Shown piece by piece: positions 1 through 6,787 of a DNA stretch of 25,185 nt. This DNA comes from Acetobacteraceae bacterium (GTDB lineage Bacteria > Pseudomonadota > Alphaproteobacteria > Acetobacterales > Acetobacteraceae). The DNA is taken from NCBI GenBank assembly GCA_020853405.1, contig JADYYZ010000055.1, forward strand, positions 1 to 25,185, written 5' to 3'. The position numbers were made by a program, and so were the translations under genes. Numbering within the stretch: position 1 is the first letter of the stretch; each line of letters opens with the position of its first letter. The notes under the pieces are model-generated. The model was not told the DNA's origin, searched no databases, and saw only the letters and a program-made list of their open reading frames with translations.

Positions 1-189
1 ACCGCCATGCTGGAATCCGAGACCGCCGCGCGCGACCTGGTGCGCAACCGGCTGGCCGACGAGGCGGGCGTCAATGTCGACCAGGAAATGAGCGTGATGG
101 TGCAGCTGCAGAACGCCTACCAGGCCTCGGCGCGGGTGCTGCAGACCAATCGGGAATTGTGGGATGCGCTCTACCAGGCGACCCGATAG
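1..189 (+). CDS. flgK: Flagellar hook-associated protein 1 (FlgK), C-terminal end (partial)
   Basis: This is the last 62 codons of a gene that enters from the left edge in frame 1 and stops at TAG 187-189. FlgK is the first hook-filament junction protein; it is exported through the flagellar type III apparatus and sits on the hook. The visible tail has the FlgK/axial-protein C-terminal helix, with the motif VDQEMSVMVQLQNAYQASARV followed by a short end; this helix packs against the N-terminal helix in the D0 domain. Identification also rests on flgL following 12 bp downstream, the usual flgK-flgL order. Everything N-terminal lies outside the window, so length and start cannot be judged. Confidence 0.9.
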   Translation, partial: TAMLESETAARDLVRNRLADEAGVNVDQEMSVMVQLQNAYQASARVLQTNRELWDALYQATR

Positions 190-201
190 GCGGACCAGGC
201 C

Positions 202-1287
202 ATGACCGACATCGTTGCCAGCTACGCGTTCACCTCGCGGCTGGTCGACCGCGCGCTCAGCGTCAAGGGGCGTCTCGACAAACTCACCACCCAGGCCAGC
301 ACCGGGCGGGTCGGCGACACTTTCGGCGATCTCGGCGACGGTGCCCGGCTGTCGGCCGACCTGCGCGCCGACATGGCGCGCCGCCAGGGCTATGTGCGGG
401 CGATCGAGGCCGCCGATGCCCGCATCACCGCAAGCCAGAGCGTGCTGGCCCGGATCAGCGTGATCGCCCAGGACGTGGCGGCCAAGGCGCTGACCATGGT
501 GACGACCCAGGCCAACTCGGTCGCCGCGGTCGCCGAACAGGCCCGCCAGGGGCTGGAGGAGCTGGCGGGCCTCGTGAACACGCGGGTCGGCGGCGCCTAT
601 CTGTTCGGCGGCACCGATGTCGCCAATCCTCCGATCCCCGCCGGCCAGACCATCCTGGCCACCCCCTGGTTCTTCCAGATCAGGGCGAGCGTCACGGCGC
701 TGGCGACGGGCACCGGCGCGACGGTGCTGGCCGACACCCTGGCGATCGCCGGATCGGACGCCAGCGGCACCACGCCGTTCTCGGCCTTCCTCTCGACGCT
801 GGCGCCGGCCGGCGGGCTGAACGAGGCGCGCGTCGGCCTGCCCGACGCCGATGGCAGCCGCATCGTCTATGGCGTGCGCGCCAACAGCAACGCCGCCGCG
901 ATCTCGCCCGCCACACCGCCGACCACCGGCAGCTACATGCGCGACATCATGCGTGGGCTTGGCGTGCTCGCCTCGCTTGGCGTCGCGCAGACCGCGATCG
1001 ATCCGGATTTCGCCACGGTCGCGAACGAAATCGCCCAGAGCCTGACCGGTGCCGCCAAGACGCTGGAGCAGGACCGCGCCGCACTCGGCGTCGCCCAGCA
1101 GCGCCTGGCCGCCACCTCCGAGACCCACACCACCCTGATCCAGGCCTTCACCAGGCAGGTCTCCGGGGTCGAGGACGTGGCGATGGAGGAGACGCTGTCG
1201 CGGCTTCAGCTGGTGCGCACCCAGCTCGAATCGAACTACCAGCTGATCGCGGCGATCCGCGACTACACGCTGGCGCGCTTCCTGTAG
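202..1287 (+). CDS. flgL: Flagellar hook-associated protein 3 (FlgL)
   Basis: FlgL (361 aa) is the second hook-filament junction protein, between FlgK and flagellin, exported by the flagellar type III system. The N-terminal flagellin-like D0/D1 helix is seen at about residues 5-60 (SYAFTSRLVDRALSVKGRLD, then QASTGR). The matching C-terminal helix is at about 320-361, ending in QLIAAIRDYTLARFL. The middle is a variable domain rich in Ala, Gly and Thr. Length is within the family's usual 300-400 aa. The ATG at 202 lies 12 bp after the flgK stop, behind a purine-rich GGACCAGG stretch, so co-transcription with flgK is likely. A flagellin is the main alternative, but the position after flgK and the short core favour FlgL. 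Confidence 0.9.
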   Translation: MTDIVASYAFTSRLVDRALSVKGRLDKLTTQASTGRVGDTFGDLGDGARLSADLRADMARRQGYVRAIEAADARITASQSVLARISVIAQDVAAKALTMVTTQANSVAAVAEQARQGLEELAGLVNTRVGGAYLFGGTDVANPPIPAGQTILATPWFFQIRASVTALATGTGATVLADTLAIAGSDASGTTPFSAFLSTLAPAGGLNEARVGLPDADGSRIVYGVRANSNAAAISPATPPTTGSYMRDIMRGLGVLASLGVAQTAIDPDFATVANEIAQSLTGAAKTLEQDRAALGVAQQRLAATSETHTTLIQAFTRQVSGVEDVAMEETLSRLQLVRTQLESNYQLIAAIRDYTLARFL

Positions 1288-1507
1288 CGGCGGGCCGTGC
1301 CGCATGCCATGCCGGGGCAGGCGCACGGCACCGGCTGCCCGGTGCACCCGGCAAAAAATCACCACCGTTAACCCTTCCCTCACCGCGACCGCGCTACCAG
1401 CAACGCCATGCGGCAGTAGGCCGCACCCAGCCGGAGCGCGTCGTGCCAAGCTCTAGCCCACAGCAACCGAACCGGCCGCCGCTGCCGACCTCCCGGGCAC
1501 TGCCGCG
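1288..1507 (+). other. Intergenic region between flgL and fliF
   Basis: This 220-bp stretch is the longest non-coding gap in the window and the only clear break in the flagellar block. It holds a GC hairpin (1328-1345) and a short AT-richer island around 1351-1373 (CAAAAAATC, then GTTAACC). No open frame in it looks protein-like. It probably carries the fliF operon promoter. I found no convincing sigma-54 -24/-12 element (TGGCAC-N5-TTGC) or sigma-70 promoter by eye. Confidence 0.5.
1328..1345 (+). terminator. Possible hairpin terminator after flgL
   Basis: A perfect 7-bp inverted repeat, GCACCGG-CTGC-CCGGTGC, lies 41 bp after the flgL stop. No T-run follows on the + strand (an A-run does), so intrinsic termination is doubtful. 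It could instead be an attenuating or mRNA-stabilising hairpin. Confidence 0.3.
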
Positions 1508-3226
1508 GTGAACGCACTCGCGGCATCGCTGCGCACGCTCGAACCGATGCGCCTCGCCGCGCTGGCCGGCGTCGGGCTGGCGGTGATGGGGCTGCTGGTC
1601 TTCCTGTCGCTGCGCGGCGGCGGCCAGCCGATGGCGCTGCTCTATGGCGATCTCGATCTGCGCGATTCCGCCTCGGTGGTGCAGGCGCTTGACCGCGCGC
1701 GCATCCAGCACCGGCTGGGCAATGGCGGCGCCGCGGTGATGGTCGCGGCCGACGATGTGGCGCGCGCGCGCCTGCTGCTGGCCGGCCAGGGCCTGCCCGC
1801 CGGCGGCTCGGTCGGCTACGAGATCTTCGATCGCCAGGACGGCCTGACCACCACCGGCTTCCAGCAGACCATGAACCAGCTGCGCGCGCTGGAAGGCGAA
1901 CTGGCGCGCACCATCCGCAGCCTTTCCGGCGTGCGCAATGCGCGCGTGCACCTGGTGCTGCCGCGGCGCGAGCCGTTCCAGCGCGAACGCCAGGAGGCGC
2001 AGGCCAGCGTCGTGCTGACCATGGCCGGTGCAGGAAGGCTCGATCGCGAGCAGGTGCAGGCGGTACTGCATCTGGTCTCCGCAGCGGTACCGGGCCTGTC
2101 GCCGCGCAACGTCTCGATCGTCGATTCCCGCGGCGAGCTGCTGGCGCGGAGCGGCCAGGCGGTCGGCGGCATGGGGCTTGCGCTGAACGCCGAGGAAGTG
2201 CGCCGCGCCCAGGAAGCCCGCCTGGCACGTGGCGTCGAGGAGATGCTGGAACGCATCGTCGGCCCGGGGCGGGTTCGGGTCGAGGTCGCGGCCGAGATGG
2301 ATTTCGACCGCATCACCGAGAACCGCGAGAGTTTCGACCCCGACCAGCAGGTGGCGCGCTCGGTCCAGTCGAACACCGAGAACTCGCGCTCGCGCGAGGC
2401 CAACACCAATACCTCGGTCGCCAACAACCTGCCCAACGCCGAACCGAGCAGCGCCCAGGCCGGCAACGAGGAGAGCCGCACCGAGGAGACCACCAACTAC
2501 GAGATCGGCCGCACCGTACGCCAGCTGGTGCGCGAGGCGCCGTCGATCCGCCGCCTGTCCGTCGCGGTGCTGGTCGACCATGCCAGCGAACGGGCGGAAC
2601 CCGGCGCTGCGCCGGCAGCCCGCCCGCGCAGCGAGCAGGAGCTGGCGCAGCTCGTGACCCTGGTGAAAAGCGCCGTCGGCTTCGACGAGCGCCGCGGCGA
2701 CGCCGTGCAGGTCGTGAACATGCGCTTTGCCGGTACCGACGAGGCGCCGGCGGCCGAGGCGCCGCCGCTGTTCGGGCTGCTCGACCGCGCCAACCTGACC
2801 CGCCTGGTCGAGACGCTGGTGCTTGGCATCGTCGCCGTGCTGGCGCTGCTGCTGGTCGCCCGCCCGGCGATCACGCGGCTGCTCGCGCAGGAAACCGCCG
2901 CCGCGATGCCCGGCCTCACGCCCGCGATGGCCGGTGCGGCCGGCGCGCTCGCGGCGCCGTCGTCGGGCGCGCTCCCTGCCCTGGCCGGCCCGGGCGCGCC
3001 CGCCGCACTGGCGGGACCCGCTGCCGCCCGCGCCCTCGCCGGCCCCGGCGGCACGCCCTTGCTTGCCGGTCCCGGCGCCGGCCCCGAGGACGAGCGAATG
3101 ATCGATGTCAACCAGATCGAGGGCCAGATGCGTGCCTCGACGCTGCGCACGGTCTCGGAACTGGTCGCCACGCACCCCGAGGAGTCGCTCTCGATCCTGC
3201 GCGGCTGGATGACGGCCGACGCGTGA
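1508..3226 (+). CDS. fliF: Flagellar MS-ring protein FliF
   Basis: FliF (572 aa) forms the MS ring in the inner membrane, around the export gate and under the rotor. TM1 is at about residues 15-36 and TM2 at about 433-452, framing a periplasmic part with the ring-building motifs. These include GYEIFDRQDGLTTTGFQQ (about 103-120), the RALEGELARTI segment (126-136) and RVHLVLP (146-152). The cytoplasmic tail ends in the FliG-binding helix (about 532-566, VNQIEGQMRAS...THPEE). The start is GTG 1508; no in-frame alternative fits TM1 better, and no strong Shine-Dalgarno is seen. Between TM2 and the FliG-binding helix lies an Ala/Gly/Pro-rich linker with a four-fold 9-residue repeat (residues 491-526). 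fliG follows 19 bp later, matching the direct contact of the two proteins. Confidence 0.95.
   Translation: MNALAASLRTLEPMRLAALAGVGLAVMGLLVFLSLRGGGQPMALLYGDLDLRDSASVVQALDRARIQHRLGNGGAAVMVAADDVARARLLLAGQGLPAGGSVGYEIFDRQDGLTTTGFQQTMNQLRALEGELARTIRSLSGVRNARVHLVLPRREPFQRERQEAQASVVLTMAGAGRLDREQVQAVLHLVSAAVPGLSPRNVSIVDSRGELLARSGQAVGGMGLALNAEEVRRAQEARLARGVEEMLERIVGPGRVRVEVAAEMDFDRITENRESFDPDQQVARSVQSNTENSRSREANTNTSVANNLPNAEPSSAQAGNEESRTEETTNYEIGRTVRQLVREAPSIRRLSVAVLVDHASERAEPGAAPAARPRSEQELAQLVTLVKSAVGFDERRGDAVQVVNMRFAGTDEAPAAEAPPLFGLLDRANLTRLVETLVLGIVAVLALLLVARPAITRLLAQETAAAMPGLTPAMAGAAGALAAPSSGALPALAGPGAPAALAGPAAARALAGPGGTPLLAGPGAGPEDERMIDVNQIEGQMRASTLRTVSELVATHPEESLSILRGWMTADA
2978..3085 (+). repeat. 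Four in-frame 27-bp repeats in the fliF linker
   Basis: Residues 491-526 of FliF consist of four 9-residue units of the form (A/L)LAGP(G/A)xxx, starting at residues 491, 500, 509 and 518. This is a degenerate 27-bp tandem repeat in the DNA. It lies in the flexible cytoplasmic linker between TM2 and the FliG-binding helix, so unit gain or loss would keep the frame. Confidence 0.8.
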
Positions 3227-3245
3227 GCCAGGGACCCAGCCGAGC

Positions 3246-4262
3246 ATGAGCCGCGCCAAGGATGAGATGAAGTCGCTGTCCGGCCCGCAGAAGGCAGCGA
3301 TCATCATGCTGTCGATCGGCGAGGAACAGTCGGGCCGGCTGTTCGCGATGATGCACGAGGAGGAAATCCGCGAGATCTCGGCCGCGATGGCGAACCTCGG
3401 CAGCGTGCCGGCGGCGCTGGTCGACCGGCTCTGCGTCGAGTTCGCCGACCGGATCAGCGCCTCGAACGGCATCCACGGCAGCTACGAGGCGACCGAGCGG
3501 CTGCTTGCCAAGACCATGCCCAAGGAGCGCGTCGGCCAGATCATGGAGGAGCTGCGCGGGCCGGCAGGGCGCACGATGTGGGACAAGCTCGGCAACGTGA
3601 ACGAGGCGGTGCTCGCGAACTATCTCAAGAACGAATACCCGCAGACCGTCGCCGTGGTGATGACCAAGATCAAGCCGGAACATGCCGCGCGCGTGCTGGC
3701 GCTGCTGCCGGAAAGTTTCGCCATGGAAGTGGTGATGCGCATGCTGCGCATGGAATCCGTGCAGAAGGAGGTGCTGGAGAGTGTCGAGCGCACGCTGCGC
3801 TCGGAATTCATGACCAACCTTGCGCGGACGCAGCGGCGCGATGCGCACGAGATGATGGCCGAGATCTTCAACAATCTCGACCGCACCGCCGAGGCCCGCT
3901 TCGTCGCCGCGCTCGAGGAGCGCAACCGCGACGCTGCCGAGCGCATCAAGGGCCTGATGTTCACCTTCGACGACCTGGTGCGCATCGACGGCACCGGCGT
4001 GCAAACCCTGCTGCGCGCGGTGCCCAAGGAGAAACTGCCAGTGGCGCTGAAGGGCGCCTCCGAGGCGATCCGCGACCTGTTCTTCAGGAACCTGTCCGAA
4101 CGCGCCGGCAAGATGCTGCGCGAGGAGATCGAGGCGCTGGGGCCGATCAAGATCCGCGATGTCGACGAGGCGCAGGCGGTGATCGTCGCCACCGCCAAGG
4201 ACCTCGCCGCCGCCGGCCAGATCCTGATCAGCGACGGCAAGGAAGACGAGATGGTGGTCTGA
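3246..4262 (+). CDS. fliG: Flagellar motor switch protein FliG
   Basis: FliG (338 aa, standard length) is the rotor protein that links the FliF ring to FliM/FliN and receives torque from the stator. The N-terminal FliF-binding domain covers about 1-100. The middle domain carries EYPQTVAVV (130-138), the FliG version of the FliM-contacting EHPQT motif. The C-terminal torque domain has MFTFDDLVRID (238-248) and the charged helix around 274-295 (SEAIRDLFFRNLSERAGKML). All are intact. The ATG at 3246 lies 19 bp after fliF, behind CAGGGA. fliH starts 4 bp after the stop, so translation is probably coupled. Confidence 0.97.
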   Translation: MSRAKDEMKSLSGPQKAAIIMLSIGEEQSGRLFAMMHEEEIREISAAMANLGSVPAALVDRLCVEFADRISASNGIHGSYEATERLLAKTMPKERVGQIMEELRGPAGRTMWDKLGNVNEAVLANYLKNEYPQTVAVVMTKIKPEHAARVLALLPESFAMEVVMRMLRMESVQKEVLESVERTLRSEFMTNLARTQRRDAHEMMAEIFNNLDRTAEARFVAALEERNRDAAERIKGLMFTFDDLVRIDGTGVQTLLRAVPKEKLPVALKGASEAIRDLFFRNLSERAGKMLREEIEALGPIKIRDVDEAQAVIVATAKDLAAAGQILISDGKEDEMVV

Positions 4263-4266
4263 GGCG

Positions 4267-5001
4267 ATGACCCCGTTCGACCCCATCGATGCGCGGCATT
4301 TCCGCGCCGCGTCAACCGATGCCAGGGCGGGCGCGCCGCGGGCCGGGGCGCGCGTGCTGTTCGAGGAGGATTTCGCCCCGCCGCAGCTCACCCGCACCCT
4401 GCCCGAACCGTCACCCGAGCCGCCCGCGCTCGAGCCCGGCTATTCCGAGGCCGAGCTCGAGGATGCGCGCCGGGCCGCCTTCCGCGACGGCAAGGAGGCA
4501 GGCCGCACCGCCGCACGCGCCGAGGCAGAGGCCGCCGGCCAGGCAGCTCTCGCCGCGATCGCCGAGCAGCTCGGGCTGACGGCGACGCGGGCCGAGGCCG
4601 CCACCGCCGAGGCAGCGGAAGGGGCGGTGCGCCTGGTGCTGGGCGCGCTGGCCGCACTCCATCCCTCGTTGAGCGGCGCACTCGCCGAGGCCGACATCGC
4701 CGCCATGCTGGCCGTGCTGCTGCCGCAGCTCGGGGCCGAGCCGAAACTGACGCTGCGGGTCTGCCCGCCGCTGGTCGCCAGGCTGGAACCACAGATGCGG
4801 AGGCTTGCCGATGACGCGGGCTTCCATGGCGAGATCACGCTGCGGCCCGATCCAGCCGTTGCCCCGGATGGCGCCACGCTGTCGTGGTCGGCCGGGGCTG
4901 CGCTCCGCGATCCGGCAGCCCTGCGCGCCGCCCTTCTCGATGCGCTTCTCCCCCTTGGCCTCAGCCCGCTGACGCCGGAGACCGATGACCATGCCAACTG
5001 A
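4267..5001 (+). CDS. fliH: FliH-like flagellar export ATPase regulator
   Basis: A 244-aa protein in the fliH position. FliH binds the export ATPase FliI and ties it to the C-ring through FliN. The N-terminal 60 residues are Pro/Arg-rich and poorly conserved. A long Ala/Glu-rich helix at about 60-120 (SEAELEDARRAAFRDGKEAGR and on) is the typical FliH coiled coil. The C-terminal part (about 125-240) has the compact FliH/V-ATPase-E-like alternation, including LRVCPPLVARLEP. Family members diverge strongly, so the call leans on position between fliG and fliN and on the coiled coil. The gene starts 4 bp after fliG and overlaps fliN by 17 bp. FliI itself is not encoded in the window. Confidence 0.8.
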   Translation: MTPFDPIDARHFRAASTDARAGAPRAGARVLFEEDFAPPQLTRTLPEPSPEPPALEPGYSEAELEDARRAAFRDGKEAGRTAARAEAEAAGQAALAAIAEQLGLTATRAEAATAEAAEGAVRLVLGALAALHPSLSGALAEADIAAMLAVLLPQLGAEPKLTLRVCPPLVARLEPQMRRLADDAGFHGEITLRPDPAVAPDGATLSWSAGAALRDPAALRAALLDALLPLGLSPLTPETDDHAN

Positions 5002-5326
5002 CCCGCCTGACTGGACCGAACTGCCGCCCGACGCCGCGCCGCAGGCGCCACCCGCGGATGCCGCGCCGCGGTCGGGGCGCGATCTCGAAGCGGTCTATGA
5101 CATTCCGGTCCAGGTCAGCGCCGTGCTCGGCCGCTCGACCATGCAGGTCAGCCAGCTGCTGAAACTGGGGCGCGGCGCGGTGGTCGAGCTCGACCGCAAG
5201 CTGGGCGAGGCGATCGACATCTACGTCAACAACCGCCTGGTCGCCCGCGGCGAGGTGGTGATGGTCGATGACAACCGCCTGGGCGTGACCATGACCGAGA
5301 TCGTCAAGGGCGACCGGCCCGCCTGA
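4985..5326 (+). CDS. fliN: Flagellar motor switch protein FliN
   Basis: FliN (113 aa) forms the lower part of the cytoplasmic C-ring and docks FliH-FliI. After a Pro/Ala-rich leader (about 1-33) comes the SpoA/FliN domain at 34-108. It shows the typical YDIPVQVSAVLGRSTM, LLKLGRGAVVELDRK and VNNRLVARGEVVMVDDNRLGV segments. It overlaps fliH by 17 bp; a second ATG at 4991 is equally plausible and changes only two residues. A 35-bp gap separates it from flbD, the largest gap inside the fliF-flhG run. Confidence 0.95.
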   Translation: MTMPTDPPDWTELPPDAAPQAPPADAAPRSGRDLEAVYDIPVQVSAVLGRSTMQVSQLLKLGRGAVVELDRKLGEAIDIYVNNRLVARGEVVMVDDNRLGVTMTEIVKGDRPA

Positions 5327-5361
5327 AGAAGGGGCCCACTGAACGGGGAGAGAAGCCCACC

Positions 5362-6777
5362 ATGCGCATCCTGATCGTCGGATCCCTTTCGGGCGAGCTT
5401 GGCCAGGCTGGCCGCATCGCGATCGCGCGCGGCGCGAAACTGGCGCAGGCCGACGACGTCGCCGATGCGCTGGCGCAGCTGCGTGCCCAGGGCGGGGCCG
5501 ACATCGTGATGGTCGATGTGCGGCTCGACGTCGCTGGCCTCGTGCGCGCGATGAGCGCCGAGCGCATCGCCTGCCCCGTCGTCGCCTGCGGCATCGGCAA
5601 CGATGTGCAGGCCGCGGTCGGTGCGATCCGTGCCGGCGCCAAGGAATACCTGCCGCTGCCCCCCGAACCCGACCTCATCGCCGCGATGCTGGAAGCGGTC
5701 GGCGCGGAGAGCCACGCGCTGATCCATCGCGACCCGGTGATGAAGCAGGCGATCCGGCGCGCCGAGCAGGTGGCGGCCAGCGAAGCCTCGATCCTGGTCG
5801 CCGGCGAGAGCGGCACCGGCAAGGAGGTGCTGGCACGCCACATCCACCGCAAGTCGCGCCGCTCGGGCGGGCCGTTCGTTGCGCTGAACTGCGCTGCGAT
5901 CCCCGACAACCTGCTGGAATCGGAACTGTTCGGGCACGAGAAGGGTGCCTTCAGCGGCGCCATCGCGCGGCGCATCGGCAAGTTCGAGGCAGCCAGCGGC
6001 GGCACCCTGCTGCTCGACGAGATCTCGGAAATGGACGTGCGGCTGCAGGCGAAACTGCTGCGCGCCATCCAGGAGCGCGAGATCGACCGGCTGGGCGGGG
6101 CCGAGCCGGTGAAGGTGAATGTCCGCATCATCGCCACCAGCAACCGCGAGCTGCCCGCCGAGGTCGCCAAGGGCACGTTCCGCGAGGATCTCTATTTCCG
6201 CCTGAATGTGGTGGCGCTGCGCGTGCCATCCTTGCGCGAACGGCCCGCCGACATCGCGCCGCTCGCCGAGTATTTCGCACGCAAGTACGCCGACGTTAAC
6301 GGCCTTCCCTTCCGCCCGCTGTCGGCGGCCGCACTCGCGCTGCTGGAGAGTCATTCCTGGCGCGGCAATGTGCGCGAGCTCGAGAACACCATCCACCGCG
6401 CGGTGCTGCTTTCCAGCGGCGAGATGATCGCCGCCGAGGCGATGGAGCTCGGCGGCCCGGTCGAGGCACGCCAGATGATGAGTGCCGCGGTCGCCGCCGC
6501 CCCGCGCACGCCCGCCATGCCTGCCGCACCTTCATTCGCCGGCGACGGCGTCGCCGCCCTGGTCGGCCGCACGGTCGGCGATGTCGAGCGCGACCTGATC
6601 CTGGAGACGCTCACGCACTGCCTCGGCAACCGCACCCACGCCGCGACCATCCTCGGCATCTCGATCCGCACGCTGCGCAACAAGCTGCGCGAATATTCCG
6701 ACGCCGGCCTGCGGGTGCCGCCGCCGCAGGCGGGCGACCTGCGCGCGATCAGCCTGAGCGAGCGCCTGTCTGCCTGA
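5362..6777 (+). CDS. flbD: FlbD-type sigma-54 flagellar transcription activator
   Basis: A 471-aa NtrC-family activator: degenerate receiver (about 1-115), AAA+ sigma-54 interaction domain (about 122-360) and a Fis-type HTH (about 402-445, ending RNKLREY). Walker A is GESGTGKE (148-155), Walker B GGTLLLDE (213-220), and the arginine-finger region FREDLYFRL is at 273-281. The sigma-54 contact loop reads GAFSGA (195-200) instead of the usual GAFTGA. The receiver keeps an Asp at 52 but has Gly7-Ser8 where acidic residues are expected and Leu98 where the conserved Lys should be, so standard phosphorylation is unlikely. This agrees with Caulobacter FlbD, which lacks key receiver residues and is controlled by FliX. 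It sits in the flagellar operon behind a good GGGGAG ribosome site and should switch on late flagellar genes. Confidence 0.9.
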   Translation: MRILIVGSLSGELGQAGRIAIARGAKLAQADDVADALAQLRAQGGADIVMVDVRLDVAGLVRAMSAERIACPVVACGIGNDVQAAVGAIRAGAKEYLPLPPEPDLIAAMLEAVGAESHALIHRDPVMKQAIRRAEQVAASEASILVAGESGTGKEVLARHIHRKSRRSGGPFVALNCAAIPDNLLESELFGHEKGAFSGAIARRIGKFEAASGGTLLLDEISEMDVRLQAKLLRAIQEREIDRLGGAEPVKVNVRIIATSNRELPAEVAKGTFREDLYFRLNVVALRVPSLRERPADIAPLAEYFARKYADVNGLPFRPLSAAALALLESHSWRGNVRELENTIHRAVLLSSGEMIAAEAMELGGPVEARQMMSAAVAAAPRTPAMPAAPSFAGDGVAALVGRTVGDVERDLILETLTHCLGNRTHAATILGISIRTLRNKLREYSDAGLRVPPPQAGDLRAISLSERLSA

Positions 6778-6787
6778 GGGTCAACCG

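Noticed and set aside
1316..1329. GG-N10-GC spacing before fliF as a sigma-54 promoter
   Set aside because: Only GGCA...GCA matches; the TT before GC is missing and GG-N10-GC pairs occur by chance often in this GC-rich DNA.
159..1511. A 450-codon open frame on + overlapping flgL in another frame
   Set aside because: Its product is extremely Arg/Pro/Gly-rich, typical of an out-of-frame read of GC-rich coding DNA; flgL in the other frame is convincing.
1394..3472. A 692-codon open frame on - opposite fliF and fliG
   Set aside because: It runs antisense to clear flagellar genes, is Arg/Gly/His/Ala-rich and has no recognisable domain. Long antisense frames are common in very GC-rich DNA.
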